This document shows positions 1 to 7,551 of a stretch of DNA of 64,000 nt, in pieces (the stretch's first letter is position 1; the number at the start of each line of letters is the position of its first letter). The DNA lies in NCBI RefSeq assembly GCF_004363655.1, contig NZ_SNZH01000001.1, forward strand, positions 178,569 through 242,568, written 5' to 3'. The stretch comes from Tahibacter aquaticus. GTDB lineage: Bacteria > Pseudomonadota > Gammaproteobacteria > Xanthomonadales > Rhodanobacteraceae. Under the pieces are notes generated by a model. The model did not search any database. It saw only the letters and a program-made list of their open reading frames with translations, and had not been told where the DNA came from. The translations under genes and the position numbers were made by a program.

Positions 1-99
1 TGGCTCTGTCGCCTCCTCACCTCCCAAGCAAGCTTGGAGGAGAGGAGCCAAAAGCCGAGCCGACCGCCGCACCGCCCGCCACACATCGCGCCGTTGCCG

Positions 100-397
100 T
101 GAACCGTTGCTGTTGCCCGTGATTGGGCTCTGGCTGTTGCTTCTGCGCGCAGGAGCGCGCCTTACCGGGGCACCCTATGCCGCGGTGAGGTCGCGGAGGG
201 AAAAGCCCGAAGGGTCGCGGCCAGGGATGGCCGCGAGTCCGCGCACAGAACAGGGATGTTCTGTGCGTGGACCGCCGTGGCAGCCTCACGCGGTTTTGGG
301 TCATTCATGGCCCAAAACCGCGGCATCTGGGGTGGTTTTCTCTTGGTTACTTCTCCTTGCCTCCACACAAAGAGAAGTAACGAGCGCGCCGCAGGCG
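100..397. repeat. Structured intergenic repeat, copy 1
   Basis: This is non-coding DNA similar to 15915-16207. It contains a series of inverted repeats: a GC hairpin at 145-150/155-160 with loop AGGA; an outer stem pairing 177-185 with 318-326; an inner stem 185-190/284-289; hairpin H1 at 216-222/229-235 with loop AGGGAT; hairpin H2 at 242-251/258-267, a perfect 10-bp stem with loop AGGGAT; hairpin H3 at 292-302/309-319 with loop ATTCAT; and a final 10-bp stem 346-355/372-381. I recognise the AAAAGCCCGAAGGGT core as common between genes in Xanthomonadales genomes, but I know of no assigned function. A smaller hairpin lies at about 22-42, a form also seen near 16411-16428. Confidence 0.75.
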
Positions 398-466
398 CGC
401 GATACGCTTCTGCCTGACTCCCCATCCCAGATGAAGCAACGAGCACGCCGCAGGCACGCGATACGC
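379..466. repeat. 29-bp direct repeat pair next to the structured repeat
   Basis: Positions 379-407 and 438-466 are the same 29-bp unit with two mismatches, spaced 59 bp apart. The first unit contains a perfect 7-bp GC hairpin with loop GCA; the second has a mismatch in that stem. The pair lies between the structured repeat and the 3' end of trmJ and has no coding potential that I trust. Confidence 0.6.
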
Positions 467-518
467 CGTTGCTTTCGCTCAAGGCTCAATCTCAAGACGA
501 AAGACAAAAAGCGAAACC

Positions 519-1277
519 TCAACTCCCCCCTCGCGCCAATCGCGCCATCCTCTGCGCATCCGCCAATATCCCCCGCAACACCCTCAACTCCCGCTCATCC
601 GGCGCCGCACGCAGGAACAGCTTGCGCAGCCTCAGCATGATGGTCTCGGGAGATCTGCCTTTGTGGAACTCAATATCATTCAGTGTCGTATACAGATGCT
701 CGAAGAAGCCTTCCATCGCGCCGGCCGATGCCGGCGGATCGGTGCGGTGCGGCGGCGGTGCGGCCGGGTTGTCGAGCAGGCGTATGCGCAGTTCGTAGGC
801 CAGCACCTGTACGGCCTGGGCCAGGTTGAGCGAGCTGTAGTCGGCGGCGGTCGGTATATGCACGGCGCCATGACAGAGGGCGAGTTCGTCGTTTTCCAGA
901 CCGGTACGCTCGTTGCCGAACACCAGCGCGACTTCGGCGCCGGCCAGGGCGTCGGCCTGTACGCGAGGGGCGATTTCCCGCGGCGTGTACTCGGTCAGTG
1001 CCACATTGCGCTGCCGTGCCGTGGCGCCGTAGACCGCATGGCAGTCGGCAATCGCGCGCTTCAGGTCCGGCACTACTACCGCATCGTCCAGTACCGCATC
1101 GGCACCGGCAGCGAAGGCGGTTGCTTCCGCATCGGGATAGCGCTGCGGTGCTACCAGCACCAGGCGTGCGAAGCCCATGGTGCGGATGGCCCGCGCAGCG
1201 GCACCGATATTGCCGGGTTGGGAAGTGCGCACCAGTACGAAACGGATACGGGTGGCAACGGCGGAAATATCGCTCAT
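519..1277 (-). CDS. trmJ: tRNA (cytidine/uridine-2'-O-)-methyltransferase TrmJ
   Basis: This 252-residue SPOUT-class enzyme methylates the 2'-O of position 32 in the anticodon loop of several tRNAs, using S-adenosylmethionine in the cytoplasm. The N-terminus has the family pattern VRTSQPGNIGAAARA (about residues 14-28). The C-terminal half of the SPOUT fold has LVFGNERTGLENDE and SSLNLAQAVQVLAYE, which form the AdoMet-binding knot. A C-terminal extension of about 70 residues with a TLNDIEFHKG stretch is normal for TrmJ. The reading frame stays open far upstream, but family homology begins at the ATG at 1277, so that start was chosen; no clear ribosome binding site precedes it. It diverges from suhB, an arrangement I recall from other Xanthomonadales. 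Confidence 0.93.
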   Translation of the reverse strand: MSDISAVATRIRFVLVRTSQPGNIGAAARAIRTMGFARLVLVAPQRYPDAEATAFAAGADAVLDDAVVVPDLKRAIADCHAVYGATARQRNVALTEYTPREIAPRVQADALAGAEVALVFGNERTGLENDELALCHGAVHIPTAADYSSLNLAQAVQVLAYELRIRLLDNPAAPPPHRTDPPASAGAMEGFFEHLYTTLNDIEFHKGRSPETIMLRLRKLFLRAAPDERELRVLRGILADAQRMARLARGGS

Positions 1278-1631
1278 GGGCAGCACTGGCAGGACGGAAT
1301 CAGTAGGCAAGCATACGGTCAATACCGCCGCCAGGTGATGGTCACGCCCCCACTTCGCCGGCATAAGCGTCGACGACAGCACCGCCTGCCGTGCCACGCC
1401 GGCCGCCGCGTCCTTCCGCCGCAGCCGGCAGCGGCTTTGGCTACGGCTGGCGGCGCGATCAACTGTCCCATCGTGGCTGGCAATGCCAGCCCCAGCAATA
1501 CAGCGGGACGGCAGCGACCGCAGGTCACGCCGAGCTTCGTCCGCTGGGCCAGTTCTGCTACCCTTCGCGCCCTCGCGCCAGCCCCGATGCCGGCGTCGCT
1601 CTTTTTCGCCTTGCCATAGATCGGAGTTTCC
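1278..1631. other. Divergent intergenic region trmJ/suhB
   Basis: This 354-bp stretch separates two divergent genes and must hold both promoters. Long frames cross it on both strands, but their translations are Arg/Pro/Ala-rich shadows with no family resemblance. I see no convincing terminator, RNA or operator. Confidence 0.5.
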
Positions 1632-2435
1632 ATGCCCAGACCCGCCATCAATGTCGCGGTCCGCGCCGCGCGTACCGCCGGTAACCTGATCGTGCGCAAC
1701 ATGAACCGCGTCGAAGGCCTGGCGGTGATGGAAAAAGAGCGCATGGACTTCGTCTCCGAAGTCGATCGCATGGCCGAGCAGCTGATCATCCGCGACCTCA
1801 AGCGCGCCTATCCCAGCCACGCCTTTGTCGGCGAGGAAACCGGTGAAAGCGGCCGCTCGCGCTATACCTGGGTGATCGACCCGCTCGACGGAACGCACAA
1901 TTTCCTGCGCGGCTTTCCCCACTTCTGCGTCTCCATCGCCATGCTGGAAGCCGGCGAACCGGTCTACGGCGTGATCTACGATCCGCTGCGCGACGAAACG
2001 TTTACCGCCAGCAAAGGCGACGGCGCTTTCCTCAATGATCGCCGCATCCGTGCCAGCGGCCGCGAAGGCGTCGCCGGTGCACTGCTGGCCACCGGCTTTC
2101 CGTATCGCCAGCGCCGCCACCTCGATGCCCAGATCGACATGACCAAGGCTCTGCTCGCCAGCGCCGAAGACATTCGCCGCACCGGTTCGGCCGCGCTGGA
2201 CCTGGCTTATGTCGCCTGCGGCCGTCTCGATGGCTACTACGAGACCGGCCTGAAGATCTGGGATATGGCGGCCGGCTGCCTGCTGGTACGCGAAGCGGGT
2301 GGCCGCTATTGCGACCTCGCCGGCCGCGACGGCGTGCCGCAATCCGGCAACCTGATCGCCGGCGGCCACAAGGTGGCCTTCGGCATCGTCAGTGCGATCC
2401 AGCCGGTGTTGACACCGGAATTGCTCGCCGGCTGA
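1632..2435 (+). CDS. suhB: Inositol-1-monophosphatase SuhB
   Basis: This is a 267-residue, Mg-dependent phosphatase of the inositol monophosphatase family; in Enterobacteria SuhB also binds RNA polymerase/Nus factors in rRNA antitermination. The metal-binding motifs are intact: E68 and E69 in GEETG, the WVIDPLDGT block with D83 and D86, and W210-D211 in WDMAAG. Length and motif spacing match the family. The ATG at 1632 has a GGAG five bases upstream. It is transcribed away from trmJ and ends before a bidirectional hairpin terminator shared with the next, convergent gene. Confidence 0.95.
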   Translation: MPRPAINVAVRAARTAGNLIVRNMNRVEGLAVMEKERMDFVSEVDRMAEQLIIRDLKRAYPSHAFVGEETGESGRSRYTWVIDPLDGTHNFLRGFPHFCVSIAMLEAGEPVYGVIYDPLRDETFTASKGDGAFLNDRRIRASGREGVAGALLATGFPYRQRRHLDAQIDMTKALLASAEDIRRTGSAALDLAYVACGRLDGYYETGLKIWDMAAGCLLVREAGGRYCDLAGRDGVPQSGNLIAGGHKVAFGIVSAIQPVLTPELLAG

Positions 2436-2517
2436 TCCGTTTCCCGCCCAATCAGGCAGGAAAAACGATTTCGCGGGAATGAGGTAGGGATTTGTGCCGA
2501 TGGCTCGTCTTCGACAG

Positions 2518-2628
2518 GGCATCGCGCGAACGCAGCCAGTCCGTTGGCACCCCTCCCCCCGATACACGCCACGCTACTCGTCCTCTGCTGACTCCTCCCC
2601 CGCAGGGGCACGGCGTTCGCGCGATGCC
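2518..2628. repeat. 16-bp perfect inverted repeat
   Basis: Positions 2518-2533 and 2613-2628 are perfect reverse complements over 16 bp, separated by 79 bp, in the gap between the 3' ends of suhB and the convergent gene. It could form a long-armed cruciform or RNA stem, or be the remains of a small mobile element. Confidence 0.5.
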
Positions 2629-2647
2629 AACGCCGGATCAGAAACGC

Positions 2648-2676
2648 AAACGCGGCCCGAGGGCCGCGTTTGTTTT
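2648..2676. terminator. Bidirectional intrinsic terminator
   Basis: An 11-bp GC-rich stem (AAACGCGGCCC paired with GGGCCGCGTTT, loop GA) is followed by a T run on the plus strand and by a weaker T-rich stretch on the minus strand. It lies between two convergent gene ends and suits both suhB and the gene at 2717-3448. Confidence 0.8.
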
Positions 2677-2716
2677 TCAGCGCACCGGCGACAGCGCGCC
2701 GGCAAATGCGCCGGTA

Positions 2717-3448
2717 TCAGTCGATGCTGAAGGACTGCAGGCTGACCGGCAGCACCACGCCGGACAGGCGGAAAGCAAAGTCGGGCTGGGTGAAGTCGCA
2801 GGACGTGGTTGCGCTCCAGGCGGTACAGCCGCTGGCAAAGCCATCGCCCGGATTGCGCCACTGCCCGATCGCACCTACCTGGGGCGCCGCCAGATTCCAG
2901 AAATAGTCGCCGCCCGATGCGCCGAAATCGTACATGGGCTGGTACGAAATCCAGTATGTGCCAGCGGCCAGTTCGCAGACTCCGGGCAGCGCAACGGTCG
3001 CAATCTGCGTGGTCGTATCGTAGGCAACGGTTGCGGCGCTGTAGTTGCAGGCCGTGTTGCTCGACGGCGCCGGGCCATCATTAGTGTAAATACGTACATT
3101 TGCCGCAGTCGGATAGGCACCGGTGGTGTTCTGGCCGGCGAAGGCCCCGAACTGGACCGTGGTGATGCGCCAACCGGCAGCGGGCACGACGAAATCGTCG
3201 GCGCCTTCCGAGTCGTACGGCGCGCCGCTGCTGGACGAATACTGCGCCACCAGCGCTCCGCTGGTGGTGGCATTCGCGATCTGGTCGTACAGCACGACGG
3301 TGGAGCCGTGCGGTGCCGGCGGCTGCAGCGGGCGAGATTGGGTGGCCCGGCGTCCAGACTCCCGGTGGGAGGCGGCGGCGGCGTCCTGCGTCGCCACTAC
3401 GCCTACTGCGGCAGCGGCGGCCGCCAGAAGCATTGCTGTCGATTTCAT
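2717..3448 (-). CDS. Secreted protein of unknown function
   Basis: This 243-residue protein starts with a short basic n-region and an Ala/Val-rich core (residues 1 to about 26) typical of a Sec signal peptide, followed by a Ser/Gln/Pro linker. The rest is rich in aromatic and small polar residues (VVLYDQIANATTSG, ADDFVVPAAGW, YWISYQPMYDF), suggesting a beta-sandwich exported domain. Four cysteines could form two disulfides. I recognise the ADDFVVPxGxxW pattern from other uncharacterised secreted proteins of this order, but no function can be assigned. It is monocistronic and shares a terminator hairpin with suhB. Confidence 0.75.
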   Translation of the reverse strand: MKSTAMLLAAAAAAVGVVATQDAAAASHRESGRRATQSRPLQPPAPHGSTVVLYDQIANATTSGALVAQYSSSSGAPYDSEGADDFVVPAAGWRITTVQFGAFAGQNTTGAYPTAANVRIYTNDGPAPSSNTACNYSAATVAYDTTTQIATVALPGVCELAAGTYWISYQPMYDFGASGGDYFWNLAAPQVGAIGQWRNPGDGFASGCTAWSATTSCDFTQPDFAFRLSGVVLPVSLQSFSID

Positions 3449-3764
3449 CTACGAATTCCTTACTTGCACTGATTTGCGCCCGTCGTTGTGCCGAGCCCCT
3501 GTTCCAACCAAAGTCGGAAAAAATCGCCAGCGCGCGCGACCGCTCGATGATTCGGATCTTGCGCTGACGAATGTTTGATCAAGTCACAGAACGGGCGGGA
3601 TTGCCATAGGCTTATGGCTTGCGTCAGGTGCAATTTACGCGGCCACTACGAAACATTTTCAGCGCCGTTGGCGTGACGACCGCAGCCGAAGGCGCGCCAC
3701 ACAACGATTTGGCGATGCCGCCGCCGCACTACCTGCGCCACCATGGGCGAGTATGAAAATTTCT
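3449..3764. other. Intergenic region upstream of secreted-protein gene
   Basis: This 316-bp non-coding interval lies between the start of the secreted-protein gene at 3448 and the stop of the TPR-sulfotransferase at 3765. It presumably contains the promoter of the former and the terminator of the latter, but I see no strong hairpin and no clear -35/-10 pair. Confidence 0.4.
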
Positions 3765-5393
3765 TCAGCTGTTCAGGGCTAGCGCAGCGCGCAAAACCTG
3801 TTCTGCCAGCGGATAGCGCACCGCCCGCGCACCGGCTGCGCCTATGGGCTGACGCACCTGGGCCGCACTGGCCGTGCGCACGCTGCGCTGGACGCGATGC
3901 GGCTCCAGGCAGGCGGCCTCGAACGGCAGGCCGCAAAAATCGAGCAGGGCGCGGATCTGCGCCTCGGGTTCGCGCACCAGCGCTTCGTAGCTGCTGTCGA
4001 GGAAATAGCCGGGATGCAAGACGCTCCACTGCCGGCTCAGGCGGTCGTAGCTGCGCCACTGCTGCGCCATGTCGCTCAAGTCATAAGTATACTCATGACT
4101 TTGTGCAAAAAGCTGCCTGAAACAGGACAGGCAGTTCTCTACCGGGTCGCGCCGGCAATTGACGATGCGTGCCGCCGGCAGCATGCGCCGGGCCGCGCCG
4201 ACCAGGGCCCAGTTGGCCAGCCCTTTGTCGGTAAAGCGTGCAGCGCTGCCGCGCCAGCGCTGCGCACGCTGCAGGTAGTCGCGGCCCAGCCGGTCCCAGT
4301 CCTGCGCCGAAGCCTCGGCCACCCAGTGCGGGAAGGGCTGGCCGCGGCGCGCCGACTCGGCATCGATGACCTGGGCGAGATCAGGCAGTTCGCCGGCGGC
4401 GTCGACCTGGCTATGCGCAGCGAGGATCTGCTCGGTCAGGGTCGAACCGGAACGCGGCAGGCTGACCACCAGGATCGCCTCGGCGCCGAGTTGCGCATCC
4501 AGCGGCGGCGGTCCCGCCGCCGCGAATGCCGTCGCTATGCGTTCGTAATGCTGCGCCAGTGCTGCCGGGTTCCAGTCGCTGAACGTGGCGCGCTTGCGCC
4601 GGTTGGCCTCGGCCAGGGCTTCGTAGGCCTGCGCATAGTCGCCCAGATCGTCCAGCGCCTTGGCCAGGGCAAAGCCGAGGAAGATGCGCGGCTCGGCCGG
4701 CACGTCGGCTGCCCCGAGCAGACCGCGCAGGTGCTGCGCCTGTGCTGCGTCGAAACGATAGGTCTTCAGGTCGGCAAGGCCGTACCAGGCCCCCGCTGCG
4801 GCAGGATCGTCACGCAGCGCGCGCTCGTAGGCAGCAATTGCCGCATCGACTTCACCCAGCGAACGCAGCGTCTCGCCCAGCGTCACCCGCGCCGGCACAT
4901 GGGCCGGCTCGCGCTCCAGGGCGCGCTCCAGCGCCGGCCGGGCCAGCTCCAGGCGGCCTTGCGTCTTGTACATCTTGCCCAGGTTGAACCAGGCCGCCGC
5001 AAGCTGCGGCGCCAGCTCGACGGCGCGGCGGAATGCCTCGGCCGCGGCTTCGCCGTCGCCGTTCGCCCGCTGTGCGCTGCCGAGGTTGTTCCATAGCAAC
5101 GCGTCGTCCGGCGCAACCTGCAGCGCACGACGGTAAGCGTCGATCGCATCGCCCGGCTGGCCGCTCTTGTGCAGCACGATGCCGAGCAGACGCAGCGCTT
5201 CGGGGTGTTCGGGACGGCTGCCCAGTACCGGTGTCAGCTGCGCGATGGCATCGCCCAATCGTTCTGCGGCCAGATGTTCCGCCGCCGCCGCCATCTGCTT
5301 GCGCAGGTTCGCGGGCAGATCGGCATAGCGCAAAGCCGATGCCTTTCCCGACGCATCGGTCGCGGGCGCATAAGCCCCTGGTCGAGTAGCCAT
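3765..5393 (-). CDS. TPR repeat protein with C-terminal sulfotransferase domain
   Basis: This is a two-domain protein of 542 residues from the ATG at 5393. The N-terminal half is a run of tetratricopeptide repeats (for example LLWNNLGSAQRANGDGEAAA and AWFNLGKMYKTQGRLELARP). The C-terminal half is a PAPS-dependent sulfotransferase-type domain: PRSGSTLTEQIL is the 5'-phosphosulfate loop, and IVNCRRDPVENCLSCF resembles the 3'-phosphate-binding region. The architecture is common in proteobacteria, and the substrate is unknown. The frame is open upstream to 5528, but TPR homology starts only after residue 46 of that frame, so the internal ATG was preferred; it has no strong ribosome binding site. 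No PAPS synthesis gene is nearby (cysQ, which removes PAP, is at 49.7 kb). Confidence 0.8.
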   Translation of the reverse strand: MATRPGAYAPATDASGKASALRYADLPANLRKQMAAAAEHLAAERLGDAIAQLTPVLGSRPEHPEALRLLGIVLHKSGQPGDAIDAYRRALQVAPDDALLWNNLGSAQRANGDGEAAAEAFRRAVELAPQLAAAWFNLGKMYKTQGRLELARPALERALEREPAHVPARVTLGETLRSLGEVDAAIAAYERALRDDPAAAGAWYGLADLKTYRFDAAQAQHLRGLLGAADVPAEPRIFLGFALAKALDDLGDYAQAYEALAEANRRKRATFSDWNPAALAQHYERIATAFAAAGPPPLDAQLGAEAILVVSLPRSGSTLTEQILAAHSQVDAAGELPDLAQVIDAESARRGQPFPHWVAEASAQDWDRLGRDYLQRAQRWRGSAARFTDKGLANWALVGAARRMLPAARIVNCRRDPVENCLSCFRQLFAQSHEYTYDLSDMAQQWRSYDRLSRQWSVLHPGYFLDSSYEALVREPEAQIRALLDFCGLPFEAACLEPHRVQRSVRTASAAQVRQPIGAAGARAVRYPLAEQVLRAALALNS

Positions 5394-5663
5394 GGAGAGT
5401 GCTGCAGGCGATGGCCGAGGGCCGGGACCGGGCACCTTAGCGCAGGCGGTGGCGCTTTTCACGCCGGCCAGGTTCTGCCTGCGGACGCTGCGGCAGCGCT
5501 GCACTGCGCCCTGCCTCGCAAATCCCATTGAATAATTCCGGTGTCTTTCAGCGCCTACCTCATTGCGACTCGTCGCTGTGGCGCTGCTACGCTTCCTGGT
5601 TGCGCCGGGTCTGGCGGCGAAATCCAGCCGGAATTTCCTTGGCCGTATTGACGAGACCGGACG

Positions 5664-6266
5664 CTAGCGTGAAATTTGCGGCATTTGCTGCACTGCAGAT
5701 TTGTCCCAGCAATTTGCCGCCGTGTCGAAATTGGCGACCCAGTAGCGCGTGTCCTGCGCCAGCGCTCCGTTCGCATAGAAGGCCCAGCCGCCATGGCTGG
5801 CCGGCACGCCGTTTTCGCCGCTGCCTTCGCGCACGCCGTCATGGAACTCCGCCAGCCGCCAGCCGTTACCGAACTGGGTTGCGCACAAGGCGTCGGCGGC
5901 AGCGCGGCTGCGCAATCGCAGGCCAGCAACGCGCCAGCCCGCGCGTACCTCGCCTGCGGCCCAGCCGGCGTAGAAATCCGCCGGCATTGCATGGCCCTTG
6001 CCGGCCGTGATCAGGCCGCCGGGACGTGGCCGGCCGTCTACGCTGATGCACAACAGCGGCAAAGCCAGCCGGCAGTCGGTATCGCCCTGGTAGGCATCGC
6101 AGCCGCCTTGTGCGCTGCGTGGCAGGCCGTGGCAACCGACGAACACAACGCCGCTGCCGGTGGCGTCGTTACTGGAACTGCCCCAGCTCATGCCGCGCGC
6201 TTCCTGGGCCTGAGCGGCGATGGCGGGAAGGAATGACAGGAGTACGGCCAGCAGTTGACGCGGCAT
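5664..6266 (-). CDS. Cysteine-containing secreted protein of unknown function
   Basis: The ATG at 6266 gives a 200-residue protein with a clear signal peptide (MPRQLLAVLLSFLPAIAAQA, cleavage about residue 20). The mature part has paired cysteines (GCHGLP, GGCDAYQG, DTDCR, LLCIS, ALCATQ, NCWD) and the stretches GWRLAEFHDG and YWVANFDTAANCWD, which recall C-type-lectin-like or fibrinogen-like extracellular folds. That is inference only. An upstream in-frame start would give 256 residues but would bury the signal peptide, so it was rejected. It lies 3' of the secF terminator and is transcribed in the same direction. Confidence 0.7.
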   Translation of the reverse strand: MPRQLLAVLLSFLPAIAAQAQEARGMSWGSSSNDATGSGVVFVGCHGLPRSAQGGCDAYQGDTDCRLALPLLCISVDGRPRPGGLITAGKGHAMPADFYAGWAAGEVRAGWRVAGLRLRSRAAADALCATQFGNGWRLAEFHDGVREGSGENGVPASHGGWAFYANGALAQDTRYWVANFDTAANCWDKSAVQQMPQISR

Positions 6267-6437
6267 GGCAAGTCCAGGGCAGTGACGGGAACACAGCCAA
6301 CGCCAGTGCCGCAGACGCGGGGTCGTGAATCTGCGCTTGCTGCTATGACGATTGGGAATACCCGCACTATCGGTGGCCACGTCCCGGCATAGCGATGGAA
6401 TCGGCAGCGCCGGCACGGCCAGTGCTGCCGGCACACA

Positions 6438-6468
6438 ACAAAAAGCCCGGTTTCCCGGGCTTTTTGTT
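6438..6468 (-). terminator. Intrinsic terminator of the yajC-secD-secF operon
   Basis: AAAAAGCCCGG and CCGGGCTTTTT form an 11-bp stem with a 3-base loop, about 20 bp beyond the secF stop codon. The flanking A and T runs make it functional in both orientations; the gene order points to use on the minus strand. Confidence 0.88.
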
Positions 6469-6486
6469 CAGCGATCGCGCAGTCGG

Positions 6487-7533
6487 TTACGGCCGGCGCG
6501 CCAGCTCCGGATCTTCCTTGGTCATGGCCATCAGGTCCTGCTTGGACACGCCCAGGTAGAGCAGGATGGGGTTGGCGAAGAACACCGAGGACAAGGTACC
6601 GACGGCGATACCGATCAGCATGATCAGGCCGAAGTTCTCCAGCGCCGGACCGCCGACGAAGTACAGCGTGCCGACAGCAAGGCCGGTGGTCAGGCCGGTC
6701 ATGATGGTGCGCGACATGGTCGAGTTGATCGAGCGGTTGAGCACGTCGTACGGCACGTCCTTGCGCGAGGCGCGGAAGATTTCGCGTACGCGGTCGAACA
6801 CGACGACCTTGTCGTTGATCGAGTAGCCGACTACCGACAGCACCGCAGCCAGCGCGGGCAGGTCGAACTCGCGCCCGGTCAGGGCGAAGATGCCGACGGT
6901 GATCAGCGTGTCGTGGATTTCGCTGGCCACGGCCGCCACGGCGAAACGCCATTCGAAGCGTATCCACAGATAGACCATGATGCCGAGGATCACGAACAGC
7001 ACGGCAACCAGGCCCTGGCTGCGCAGTTCCTCGCCGACGCTGGCGCCGACGAATTCGCTGCGCTTGATGCTGACGTCGGCGCGGTTTTTCTGCAGGGCAG
7101 CCAGCACTTCCTTGGCGATCTTGTCGGTCGCGGCCTTGGCCACGCTTTCGCTGGCCGCTGCCTCGCTTTCTTTCGCCGCCGCCTCACCTTCCTTGCTCTG
7201 CGCAGCCTTGCCGGCGTCTGCTGCCGGTGCGGGTGCGGCCCCCTCGCCGTCATGCGGCTTGATACGGATAGCGTATTCGGTCGTCGTGCCCAGGGCCTGC
7301 ACTACGGCATTCTTGAAGCCGGCGCCTTCCAGCGAGGCGCGAATATCGGCGATTTCGGCGCTTTCCTTGTACTTCACTTCGACCAGGGCGCCGCCTTCGA
7401 AGTCCAGGCCGTAGTCCAGGCCGTGGATGAAGACAATGCCCAGCGAGGCAACGCACAGGATCGCCGAGATGATCAGGCTTGGCACGCGCCAGGCCATGAA
7501 GTCGAAATTCGTACTGGATTTAAAAAGTTCCAT
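6487..7533 (-). CDS. secF: Protein translocase subunit SecF
   Basis: This 348-residue inner-membrane protein partners SecD in proton-driven completion of Sec-dependent export. It has an N-terminal membrane segment (about 15-35), GLDYGLDFEGGALVEV at the start of the P1 head, and a C-terminal five-helix block with DTLITVGIFALTGREFDL and SINDKVVVFDRVRE. The periplasmic head carries an unusual Ala/Glu/Lys-rich insertion of about 50 residues between the P1 strand region and the AKEVLAAL helix, which explains the length (E. coli SecF is 323 residues). It starts 18 bp after the secD stop and is followed by a strong terminator. Confidence 0.95.
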   Translation of the reverse strand: MELFKSSTNFDFMAWRVPSLIISAILCVASLGIVFIHGLDYGLDFEGGALVEVKYKESAEIADIRASLEGAGFKNAVVQALGTTTEYAIRIKPHDGEGAAPAPAADAGKAAQSKEGEAAAKESEAAASESVAKAATDKIAKEVLAALQKNRADVSIKRSEFVGASVGEELRSQGLVAVLFVILGIMVYLWIRFEWRFAVAAVASEIHDTLITVGIFALTGREFDLPALAAVLSVVGYSINDKVVVFDRVREIFRASRKDVPYDVLNRSINSTMSRTIMTGLTTGLAVGTLYFVGGPALENFGLIMLIGIAVGTLSSVFFANPILLYLGVSKQDLMAMTKEDPELARRP

Positions 7534-7551
7534 TGTTTCCGACTCCGGAGA

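Noticed and set aside
100-397. Reading the structured repeat as coding (ORFs on both strands)
   Set aside because: Both copies give open frames in several registers because of GC richness, but the differences between copies preserve base pairing, not codons.
519-2567. A 682-residue minus-strand open frame covering trmJ and suhB
   Set aside because: Only the part from 1277 has trmJ homology; the rest is antisense to suhB, a typical high-GC shadow.
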